A stretch of 63,053 nt of DNA, taken from positions 1 to 63,053 of the forward strand of contig NZ_BCYV01000024.1 in NCBI RefSeq assembly GCF_001598375.1. The letters are read 5' to 3'. Of this stretch, positions 25,338 to 32,650 are shown one piece after another. The DNA is from Novosphingobium capsulatum NBRC 12533 (GTDB taxonomy: Bacteria > Pseudomonadota > Alphaproteobacteria > Sphingomonadales > Sphingomonadaceae). The notes under the pieces are model-generated. The model ran no database searches and was not told the DNA's origin. It was given only the letters and a program-made list of their open reading frames with translations. The stretch's first letter is position 1. The number at the start of each line of letters is the position of its first letter. The translations under genes were made by a program, and so were the position numbers.

Positions 25338-25847
25338 TCAGTAGCCGCCGGTGGTCGCCGTGCGCGGCGCTGGCAGACGGATCGGGGGTTCCTGGCCGCG
25401 CAGGATGCGCCCGGCGCGCTGCACCGCGCGGACCAGGCGGGGCTGTACGCCGCAGCGGCAGACATGGGGCAGCGCGGCGGCAATGTCGGCCTCGGCCGGA
25501 TCGGCATTGTGCGCCAGTAGGGCGGCGGCGGCCATGACCAGGCCGGGTGTGCAGAAACCGCACTGGATCGCCTGTTCGGCGGCAAAGGCCTGCTGCACCG
25601 GATGGTTACGATCGGGTGAGAGCCCTTCGATCGTGGTCACGCTGCGGCCCTCGGCCTCGCCCAGCGACAGCGTGCAACTGGGCATCGCCTGGCCATCGAC
25701 CATCACCGTGCAGGCGCCACACTCCCCCGTGCCGCAGCCGTATTTCGTGCCGGTCAGATTGGCGGCATCACGCAAGGCCCACAACAGCGGCGTGTCATCG
25801 GGCAGACGAATGTCGAGCGGCTGGGCATTGATGGTAAGGCTGGCCAT
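25338..25847 (-). CDS. [2Fe-2S] small subunit of a molybdenum hydroxylase, orphan
   Basis: A 169-residue protein of the xanthine dehydrogenase/isoquinoline 1-oxidoreductase small-subunit family. The plant-ferredoxin cluster motif is YGCGTGECGACTVMVDG with a following Cys in PSCTLSLGE. The second cluster domain has QCGFCTPGLVMAA and the closing HVCRCGVQPRLVRAV. Such subunits pass electrons from a large molybdopterin subunit, yet no large-subunit gene or FAD subunit is adjacent: the neighbours are arsC-like and PBP4 genes. Either the partner lies elsewhere or it is an orphan left after loss. Confidence 0.9.
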   Translation of the reverse strand: MASLTINAQPLDIRLPDDTPLLWALRDAANLTGTKYGCGTGECGACTVMVDGQAMPSCTLSLGEAEGRSVTTIEGLSPDRNHPVQQAFAAEQAIQCGFCTPGLVMAAAALLAHNADPAEADIAAALPHVCRCGVQPRLVRAVQRAGRILRGQEPPIRLPAPRTATTGGY

Positions 25848-25879
25848 GGCGCCCGGTTATAGTGCCGGCGCGGCCAGGC

Positions 25880-27280
25880 TCAATGCTGCGCGGCAAGGGC
25901 CAGCAGCAAGGCATCGACCACCGGTGTCGCGCTGGTCCCATCGGGCAGATCGTTGACCAGCACGGCAAAGGCCAGGGTATGGCCAGCGGCGGTCGGCAGG
26001 AAGCCGGCAAGGGCCTGCGTGCCCAGCAAGGTGCCGGTCTTGGCGCGTAGCCTGCCCTCCAGCGGGGTGCCCTTGAGCCGTGCCTTGAGCGTACCGGTCT
26101 GCCCGGCGACGGGAAACCCCGCGATCCAGTCTGAACCCCACGGCTGCGCCTGCCCCCAGCGCAGCAGCAGCGCCAGTGCGCGCGGGGTAACGCGGTTGTA
26201 GGTCGACATGCCCGAGCCATCATAGAGGCTGACACTGCCCGGCGGCAGGCCGGCCGCTTGCAGCGCCGCCATCCGCGCGGTGATGCCATCGGCCACCGTG
26301 CCAGAGGCGGCAAGGCGCCGCAGCAGCAGTTCGGCATGGAGGTTCTGGCTTTGCCGCAAGGTCAGCGCCACATCGTCGCGCAAGGGCGAGGGCACCAGCC
26401 GCGCCAGCACCGGCGGCTCGGCCGGCACGGCGCCATCGCGATGGCGGGCCAGGGTGCTGCCGCGCACCGTCACGCCGCGTGCCACCAGCATCCCGCGCAG
26501 CACCCATGCTGCCCGCGCTGCCGGATCGGCCAGGGCCAGGGGTATGCGCCAGGTCTTGCCGGCGGGAACCACGCCATCGATGCGCCAGGCGTCTGACCCC
26601 GGCAGGGTGCGGCGGGTGAGGGCAGGCTGATCGCCGGTGCCGATGCGCACGGTGCCGCTGATGGTGAGGCCCGCTGGCGGGGTTATCCGGGCGGGGCTGT
26701 CGGCTGTGCCAGCGGCTGCCGCGTCGATTGCGGCCACGGCGATATTGTCATCCAGCGTGAGCGCGGAAATCGCCGTGCCCGAGGGCGTGGCCATGTTGTC
26801 CCAGCTCATGCCTGAGGGCCAGCGTTCGTCCGCCATGGCGCGATCATCACCGATCACCGCGCCGACCTGATGGGTGTGCGCGGCCACGGCATCGGCCAGG
26901 GTGGCCAGGCAATCGACCGCGCAATCGGGCGTAGAAGACAGGCGCGCATCGCCGTGCCCGCGCAAGACCACGTCGGGCCGGTCGGGGCGGCCTTCCAGGG
27001 AAACACTCGCGCCGCCGGTGGTATCGGGCTGATCGGTGGCGGGCAGCAGCGCCAGGGCCGCCGCGGTGGTGAACAGCTTGGTGGTAGAGGCTGGCACCAT
27101 GCGCGCGTCGGCATTGCGCGCGGCTATCACCGCCCCGGTTTCGTCGATCGCGATCAGGCCGATGCGCGCCCCTGCGGGCAGCCCGGCCAGGATCGGCTCC
27201 AGGTCATCGCCGGCCTGGCCATGGGCCACCGGCGCCAAGCCCAGCAGCACCACGGCCAGGGCAGGGCGCCAGCCGCGCAT
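25880..27280 (-). CDS. dacB: D-alanyl-D-alanine carboxypeptidase/endopeptidase, PBP4 class
   Basis: A 466-residue periplasmic penicillin-binding protein that trims or cuts peptidoglycan cross-links. Signal peptide 1-21. The three serine-acylation motifs are S65-T-T-K68 (PASTTKLF), SGMSTYN near 360 and AKTGTL near 415. The large insert between the first and second motif, typical of PBP4, is present (SWDNMATPSG onwards). Its ATG overlaps the panC stop by one base (TGATG), so it is read as the downstream partner of panC. Confidence 0.93.
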   Translation of the reverse strand: MRGWRPALAVVLLGLAPVAHGQAGDDLEPILAGLPAGARIGLIAIDETGAVIAARNADARMVPASTTKLFTTAAALALLPATDQPDTTGGASVSLEGRPDRPDVVLRGHGDARLSSTPDCAVDCLATLADAVAAHTHQVGAVIGDDRAMADERWPSGMSWDNMATPSGTAISALTLDDNIAVAAIDAAAAGTADSPARITPPAGLTISGTVRIGTGDQPALTRRTLPGSDAWRIDGVVPAGKTWRIPLALADPAARAAWVLRGMLVARGVTVRGSTLARHRDGAVPAEPPVLARLVPSPLRDDVALTLRQSQNLHAELLLRRLAASGTVADGITARMAALQAAGLPPGSVSLYDGSGMSTYNRVTPRALALLLRWGQAQPWGSDWIAGFPVAGQTGTLKARLKGTPLEGRLRAKTGTLLGTQALAGFLPTAAGHTLAFAVLVNDLPDGTSATPVVDALLLALAAQH

Positions 27281-28134
27281 CAGTTGGCCGGCCAGTTGTC
27301 GATCAGGCGGGCCTTGCCCAGGTGCGCGGCCACCAGCACGCGGGCCGGGCGGCTGCCCAGCGCATCGAGCAGGTCGAGCGTTTCAGCGTCGCGCAGTTCG
27401 GCATAGTCGACACGGGCAAAGCCGCCGCGCAGCAGCGTGGTGCGCAGGGTTTCCAGGGCGGCATCGGCATCGCCCCCGGCACGCAGGCTGGCGATCGCAG
27501 TCTCGATCGCGCGGGGCAGGGCGGCGGCCTGGCTGCGTTCGGCGGGCGTGAGGTACTGGTTGCGGCTGCTCAGCGCCAGGCCATCGGCCTCGCGCACGGT
27601 GGGCACGCCGATGATCGCGTCGGCACGCGGCAAGGCCAGGTCAAGATCGCGCGCCATGCGGCGGATGATCGCCAGCTGCTGCCAGTCCTTTTCCCCGAAC
27701 AGCGCGAAATCGGGCTGCACCTGGTTGAACAGCTTGCACACCACCGTGGCCACGCCATCGAAATGGCCGGGCCGGGCCGCGCCACACAGCGGCTCGTCAA
27801 GGCCGGCCACCGAAACGGTCGTGGCGAAGCCCTGGGGATAGACTTCGTCGGGCGCCGGGGCCCACAGGATATCCACGCCTTCACGGGCGAGCAGGGCCGC
27901 ATCGGTTTCCAGCCGGCGGGGATAGGCGTCGAAATCTTCGCCGGGGGCGAATTGGCGCGGATTGACGAAGATCGACACCGCCACGGCATCGGCGAGTTCG
28001 CGCGCCCGGCGCACCAGCGTGAGGTGGCCTTCGTGCAGCGCGCCCATGGTTGGCACCAGGGCCAGGGTTTTTTCCCCTGTTTTGGATGCAGCGACGGCCG
28101 CGCGCAGGTCGTCCAGGCGATAGATGGTTTGCAC
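27280..28134 (-). CDS. panC: Pantothenate synthetase
   Basis: Condenses pantoate and beta-alanine with ATP, the last step of vitamin B5 synthesis. The 284-residue protein has the signatures VPTMGALHEGHL (HxGH nucleotide site), SIFVNPRQFAPGEDFDAYPR, GEKDWQQLAIIRRM and GLALSSRNQYL. The GTG start at 28134 (MQTIYRLDD) was chosen over the longer frame beginning at 28167, because AAAGGAGAGG lies inside the longer frame at the right spacing and the family N-terminus begins there. It is divergent from mipZ. Confidence 0.95.
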   Translation of the reverse strand: MQTIYRLDDLRAAVAASKTGEKTLALVPTMGALHEGHLTLVRRARELADAVAVSIFVNPRQFAPGEDFDAYPRRLETDAALLAREGVDILWAPAPDEVYPQGFATTVSVAGLDEPLCGAARPGHFDGVATVVCKLFNQVQPDFALFGEKDWQQLAIIRRMARDLDLALPRADAIIGVPTVREADGLALSSRNQYLTPAERSQAAALPRAIETAIASLRAGGDADAALETLRTTLLRGGFARVDYAELRDAETLDLLDALGSRPARVLVAAHLGKARLIDNWPAN

Positions 28135-28254
28135 GCCGGGTGCCTCTCCTTTAAGCCGGGGCAACAACCGGCCGCGCGGCGGGGTTTCCCCTAGCCGTGG
28201 TGGACCGGGTGTTCAAGCGTTCGGTTAACCGCCCCAGATCGAGAGAGAGCCCGC

Positions 28255-29082
28255 GTGTCGACAGGTCCCCATCGCATCGTTTTCGCCAACGAAAAGGGCG
28301 GCACCGGCAAATCGACCACCGCCGTCCACGTGGCCGTGGCCCTGGCCTATCAGGGGGCGCGGGTCGCCGCGATCGACCTCGACAATCGCCAGGCAACGCT
28401 GCACCGCTATCTCCAGAACCGCGACGAGACCGCGCGCCGCCGCCAGATCCCGCTGCCCAACGCCACCCACGTGGTGTTCAACGATACCACGCCCGAGGCG
28501 TTGGACGCGGTGGTGGCCGATCTTTCGCAGGACCATGATTTCCTGATCTTCGACACGCCGGGCCGCGATGATCCGCTGGCCCGCCACGTGGCCACCAGCG
28601 CCGATACCCTGGTCACCCCGCTAAACGACAGCTTCGTCGACTTTGACCTCATCGGCCAGGTCGACGCCGAAACCTTCCGCGTGCGGCGCCTGTCGTTCTA
28701 TGCCGAGCTGATCTGGGAAGCGCGCAAGAAGCGCGCCATGGCCACGATCCGCGATGCCCGGCGCGAGATGGACTGGGTGGTGGTGCGCAACCGCACCCAG
28801 CATGTGGAAGCGCGCAACCAGAAGCGCATCGACCAGGCACTCAACGAGCTGTCCAAGCGCGTGGGCTTCCGCATTTCCAATGGCCTGTCGGAACGCGTGA
28901 TCTATCGCGAGCTGTTTCCCAGCGGCCTCACGCTGCTCGACAAGGGGCATCTGGGCGAACTGGGCACCAGCCACCTCGTAGCGCGCCAGGAATTGCGCAC
29001 CCTGGTGGCCGGGCTCAACCTGCCGCCTGCCAATCACCGCACCGCTTCTGGCCAGGCGACCCCGATGGTGGACGTCGCGTGA
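28255..29082 (+). CDS. mipZ: Division-plane positioning ATPase MipZ
   Basis: A ParA/MinD-type ATPase that forms a gradient from the poles and inhibits FtsZ polymerisation, directing the division site in alphaproteobacteria. The 275-residue protein has Walker A NEKGGTGKSTT at 12-22 with the signature Lys, the D-L-D in AAIDLDNRQATL and the switch DTPGRDDPLARHV. The MipZ-specific QVDAETFRVRRLSFYAELIW and VRNRTQHVEARN stretches are present. GTG start at 28255, preceded by GAGAGAG. Its stop overlaps the J-domain gene by 4 bases. Confidence 0.93.
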   Translation: MSTGPHRIVFANEKGGTGKSTTAVHVAVALAYQGARVAAIDLDNRQATLHRYLQNRDETARRRQIPLPNATHVVFNDTTPEALDAVVADLSQDHDFLIFDTPGRDDPLARHVATSADTLVTPLNDSFVDFDLIGQVDAETFRVRRLSFYAELIWEARKKRAMATIRDARREMDWVVVRNRTQHVEARNQKRIDQALNELSKRVGFRISNGLSERVIYRELFPSGLTLLDKGHLGELGTSHLVARQELRTLVAGLNLPPANHRTASGQATPMVDVA

Positions 29083-29363
29083 CCAAGCTGCTGCTGCTGG
29101 CGGCGCTGGTCTGCGTGGCGGTCAAGGCGCTGACCCAGCGCTGGCCATGGGAACTGGGCCAGCGCGACACGCGTTCGATTGCTGAAACCCGGGCGCGCAA
29201 TCTCCTGGGCGTGGGGACCGATGCGAGGCGCGAACAGATCATCGAGGCGCATCGCCGCCTTTTGGCCATGGTCCACCCCGATCGCGGCGGCAGCAACGAA
29301 GCGGTGCACGAAGCCAACGCCGCGCGCGACCTGCTGCTGGCCCGGCTGGTCGATCGTCGCTGA
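29079..29363 (+). CDS. Small membrane-anchored J-domain protein
   Basis: 94 residues. The N-terminal 18 residues are hydrophobic (LLLLAALVCVAVKAL), a likely membrane anchor. A compact J domain fills residues 32-94, with ARNLLGVGTDARREQIIEAHRRLLAMVHPDRGGS; the HPD motif that activates Hsp70 ATPase is intact. GTG overlaps the mipZ stop (GTGA), so it is translationally coupled to a division regulator. It resembles Tim14/Pam18-like mini J-proteins. Its Hsp70 partner could be DnaK or the HscC homologue encoded 1.6 kb downstream; both are inference. Confidence 0.85.
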   Translation: MTKLLLLAALVCVAVKALTQRWPWELGQRDTRSIAETRARNLLGVGTDARREQIIEAHRRLLAMVHPDRGGSNEAVHEANAARDLLLARLVDRR

Positions 29364-29405
29364 GCCGGCGAACGGCAGCGCTGCCACACGGCCGGAGGGC
29401 AGGCC

Positions 29406-30809
29406 ATGAACCACAGCTTTGATCCCACGATCCTGCGTGAATACGATGTGCGCGGCGTGTTCGGCGAAAGCCTGGGCGCCGACGATGCCCGTGCCATCGG
29501 GCGCTGCTTTGGCACGCAGGTGGTGCGCGCGGGTGGCGGCGCAGTGGTGGTGGGCATGGATGGCCGCGTCAGCTCTCCGATCCTGGAACACGCCCTGGTC
29601 GAAGGCCTGAGCGCGAGCGGCGCCGATGTGGTGCGGATCGGCCTTGGCCCCACGCCGATGCTCTATTTCGCGGCGCTGACACTGCCGGGCGTGGCTGCGG
29701 GCGTCCAGATCACCGGCAGCCACAACCCCGCCCATCACAACGGTTTCAAGCTGGTGCGCGATGGCCAGCCCTTTTTCGGGGAGGCGATCCAGGATCTGGG
29801 GCGCCAGGCGCAGGCCGGCGATTGGGACAGCGGCACCGGCACGGTGCGCAGCGTCACCGTGCTCGATGCCTATGTCGATCGCCTGCTCAAGGGACTCGAC
29901 GGGATCGACCGCGCCAGCCTGGCCGGGCTGAGCATGGCGTGGGACGCTGGCAATGGCGCCGCCGGGCCAGTGCTGGAACGCCTGGTGGCGCGTCTGCCGG
30001 GGCAGCACCGGCTGCTGTTTGCCGAGGTGGATGGCACCTTCCCCCACCATCATCCCGATCCCACGGTGGAGAAAAACCTTGCCGATCTGCGCCAGGCGGT
30101 GGTGCAACATGGCTGCGATTTCGGCGTAGCGTTCGATGGCGACGCCGATCGCATCGGCGCGGTCGATGGGCTGGGCCGGGTGATCTGGGCCGACCAGATC
30201 GTGATGATCCTGGCGCAAGACCTGCTCTCTCGCCGTCCCGGCGCGCTGGTGCTGGGTGATATCAAGACCGGGCGCGCGCTGTTCGATCGGGTACGGGCGC
30301 TGGGCGGGCAGGCGCAGATGTGGAAATCGGGCCATTCGCACATGAAGACCCGCCTGCGCGAAAGCGGTGCGCTGCTGGCGGGTGAAATGAGCGGCCACGT
30401 GTTCCTGGCCGATGACTGGTACGGCTTTGACGATGGCATCTATGCCGCGATCCGCCTGATCGCGGCTGCGGCGCGGCTGGGCCGGTCGATCAGGGACCTG
30501 CGCGGCGCGATGCCCGATACCATCGCCACGCCCGAATTGCGCTTTGCCGTGGATGAAGCGCGCAAGTTTGCCGCGGTGGAAGAGGTGAAAGCACGGCTTG
30601 AGGCGCAAGGCGCCGACATGGTGGCAATTGATGGCGTGCGCGTGACCACGCCCGATGGCTGGTGGCTGCTGCGCGCCTCGCATACCCAGGCCGTGTTGGT
30701 GGCGCGGGCGGAAAGCGAAAGCGAGGCAGGGCTGGCCCGGCTGATGCAGCAGATCGACGCGCAACTGGCGCTGTCGGGCCTGGCCCGCACGGAACAAGTG
30801 CCGCATTGA
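29406..30809 (+). CDS. Phosphomannomutase/phosphoglucomutase
   Basis: A 467-residue alpha-D-phosphohexomutase of the AlgC/PgmG type, making mannose-1-P or glucose-1-P for exopolysaccharide and LPS precursors. The phosphoserine loop is TGSHNP with Ser105, the Mg loop is DGDADR (about 244-249), the sugar-specificity GEMSGH loop is near 325, and the C-terminal phosphate-binding RASHTQ is near 428. GGAGGG precedes ATG 29406. It follows the J-domain gene by 42 bases and is probably in the same transcript as mipZ. Confidence 0.94.
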   Translation: MNHSFDPTILREYDVRGVFGESLGADDARAIGRCFGTQVVRAGGGAVVVGMDGRVSSPILEHALVEGLSASGADVVRIGLGPTPMLYFAALTLPGVAAGVQITGSHNPAHHNGFKLVRDGQPFFGEAIQDLGRQAQAGDWDSGTGTVRSVTVLDAYVDRLLKGLDGIDRASLAGLSMAWDAGNGAAGPVLERLVARLPGQHRLLFAEVDGTFPHHHPDPTVEKNLADLRQAVVQHGCDFGVAFDGDADRIGAVDGLGRVIWADQIVMILAQDLLSRRPGALVLGDIKTGRALFDRVRALGGQAQMWKSGHSHMKTRLRESGALLAGEMSGHVFLADDWYGFDDGIYAAIRLIAAAARLGRSIRDLRGAMPDTIATPELRFAVDEARKFAAVEEVKARLEAQGADMVAIDGVRVTTPDGWWLLRASHTQAVLVARAESESEAGLARLMQQIDAQLALSGLARTEQVPH

Positions 30810-30943
30810 AACGGACCCGTTCCGTTTTCTGGCGCGATCGCAGCGCCATGCCAGGTTGATCTGAACGTGATTGGAGCGGGTATCGTCTTGCCATCGTCGC
30901 CCTCGCCCGGCCATGATCGTCCGATGGCAACGGGTACGCGCGC

Positions 30944-32650
30944 ATGATCATCGGGATTGACCTTGGCACCACCAATTCGGCCGTGGCGCTGTGGGATGGA
31001 GAGGCGGCGCAACTGGTGCCCAATGCGCTGGGGCAGATGCTGACGCCATCGGCGGTGTCCGTCCTGCCCGATGGCACCACGCTGGTGGGCCAGGCCGCGC
31101 TGGAGCGGATGGCCGCCAAGGATGGCGTCACCCAGGTCAGCTTCAAGCGCTACATGGGCACCGACCACAAGCTCAAGCTGGGACGGAACACGTTCAGCGC
31201 CGAAGAGCTTTCCGCCCTGGTCCTCGCCAGCCTGCGCGATGATGTGGCCGCGCAGACCGGCACCGTGCCGACCGAGGCGGTGATCACCGTGCCGGCCTAT
31301 TTCAACGACAAGCAGCGCAAGGCGACGCGACGCGCCGGTGAACTGGCCGGCCTATCGGTGCGCCGCCTGATCAACGAGCCGACGGCGGCGGCGCTGGCGT
31401 TTGGCCTTGCCAGCCGGGGCGAGCATGAGCCGTTCCTGGTGTTCGACCTGGGCGGGGGCACGTTCGACGTCTCGATCGTGGAGATGTTTGCCGGCATCGT
31501 CGAGGTGCGCGCCTCTGCCGGGGACAACCGCCTGGGTGGCGACGATTTCAACGCGGCGCTGGCTGGCGCAGTGCGGGCGCGGCTCGATCCCGATCGCCTG
31601 CTCGACCGGCTGAATCCCGAACACGCCCGCGCCCTGCTGCTCCAGGCAGCCGAACGCACGCGCCGCGCGTTGTCTGACACGGGCGAGGCGGAACTGGCGC
31701 TGACCGTGGCCGAGCAACGCTTGGCGACCCGCGTAAGCGCGGCCGATCTGGAAGCGGCGGCCGAACCCTTGCTGCGCCGGCTGCGCGATCCGGTGGTGCG
31801 CGCCCTGCGCGACAGCCAGATCGATACGGCCAGCCTTTCCGAAGTGGTGCTGGTGGGCGGGGCCACGCGCATGCCAGTGGTGCGCAAGGCGATCACGCGG
31901 CTGTTCGGCCGCTTTCCCAATTCCACCGTGCATCCCGATCATGCCGTGGCGCTGGGTGCGGCGATCCAGGGCGGGCTGATCGCGCGCGATGGCGGGCTGG
32001 ACGAAGTACGCATCACCGATGTCTGTCCGTTCACCCTGGGCGTGGACCGCAGCGAGCGCGATGGCCGTGGCGGCATTGTCAGCGGTCTGTTCACCCCGAT
32101 CATCGAGCGCAATACCCCCGTGCCGGTCAGCCGCGTGCACTATTTCCAGACGATGGGCGACAACCAGCGACGGGTGGAATTCGGCATCTATCAGGGCGAG
32201 GCGCGCGAGGTTTCAGGCAATGTCCGGCTGGGCGCGGTGGATATTGCCGTGCCGCCGCGTCCGGCGGGCGATGTGCAGGTGGACGTGCGCTTCAGCTATG
32301 ACAGTTCCGGCCTGCTGGAGGTGGACGTGTCGATCCCGCTGACCGGGGAAAGCCGCAACGTGGTGTTCGTGGACGAGGAGGACCGCAAGGACGATGCGGA
32401 ACTCGACCGTCGCCGCCGTGCCCTGGCCGCGCTGAAAGTTCACCCGCGCGAGGACGCCGGCAACCAGGCCCTGCTCGCCCGGGCAGAGCGTATGTGGGAA
32501 GATCACCTGGGCGATGTGCGCACGGTGATCGGCCAGTGGATCATCGCATTCCAGTCTGCGCTGGAAAGCCAGGACCATCGCGCCATTGCCCAGGCCCATG
32601 CCGACCTTGCCGCCCGGCTCGACAGCCTGGACGCGGAGATGCCACTGTGA
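30944..32650 (+). CDS. hscC: HscC-type Hsp70 chaperone
   Basis: A 568-residue Hsp70, shorter than DnaK (about 640). The ATPase domain has GIDLGTTNSAVALWDG at the start, VPAYFNDKQRKATRRAGELAG, NEPTAAALAFG, FDLGGGTFDVS and VLVGGATRMP, all intact. The substrate domain begins about residue 365 (TDVCPFTLGV). The helical lid is reduced, and there is no DnaK-type EEVD-like acidic tail. The J-like partner gene overlaps its stop by 4 bases, the same arrangement as hscC-djlC type loci in enterics. Confidence 0.9.
   Translation: MIIGIDLGTTNSAVALWDGEAAQLVPNALGQMLTPSAVSVLPDGTTLVGQAALERMAAKDGVTQVSFKRYMGTDHKLKLGRNTFSAEELSALVLASLRDDVAAQTGTVPTEAVITVPAYFNDKQRKATRRAGELAGLSVRRLINEPTAAALAFGLASRGEHEPFLVFDLGGGTFDVSIVEMFAGIVEVRASAGDNRLGGDDFNAALAGAVRARLDPDRLLDRLNPEHARALLLQAAERTRRALSDTGEAELALTVAEQRLATRVSAADLEAAAEPLLRRLRDPVVRALRDSQIDTASLSEVVLVGGATRMPVVRKAITRLFGRFPNSTVHPDHAVALGAAIQGGLIARDGGLDEVRITDVCPFTLGVDRSERDGRGGIVSGLFTPIIERNTPVPVSRVHYFQTMGDNQRRVEFGIYQGEAREVSGNVRLGAVDIAVPPRPAGDVQVDVRFSYDSSGLLEVDVSIPLTGESRNVVFVDEEDRKDDAELDRRRRALAALKVHPREDAGNQALLARAERMWEDHLGDVRTVIGQWIIAFQSALESQDHRAIAQAHADLAARLDSLDAEMPL

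Noticed and set aside
29034..30914. A 626-codon antisense frame under the phosphomannomutase gene
   Set aside because: The plus strand encodes intact TGSHNP and DGDADR motifs; the antisense frame is a GC-driven shadow.
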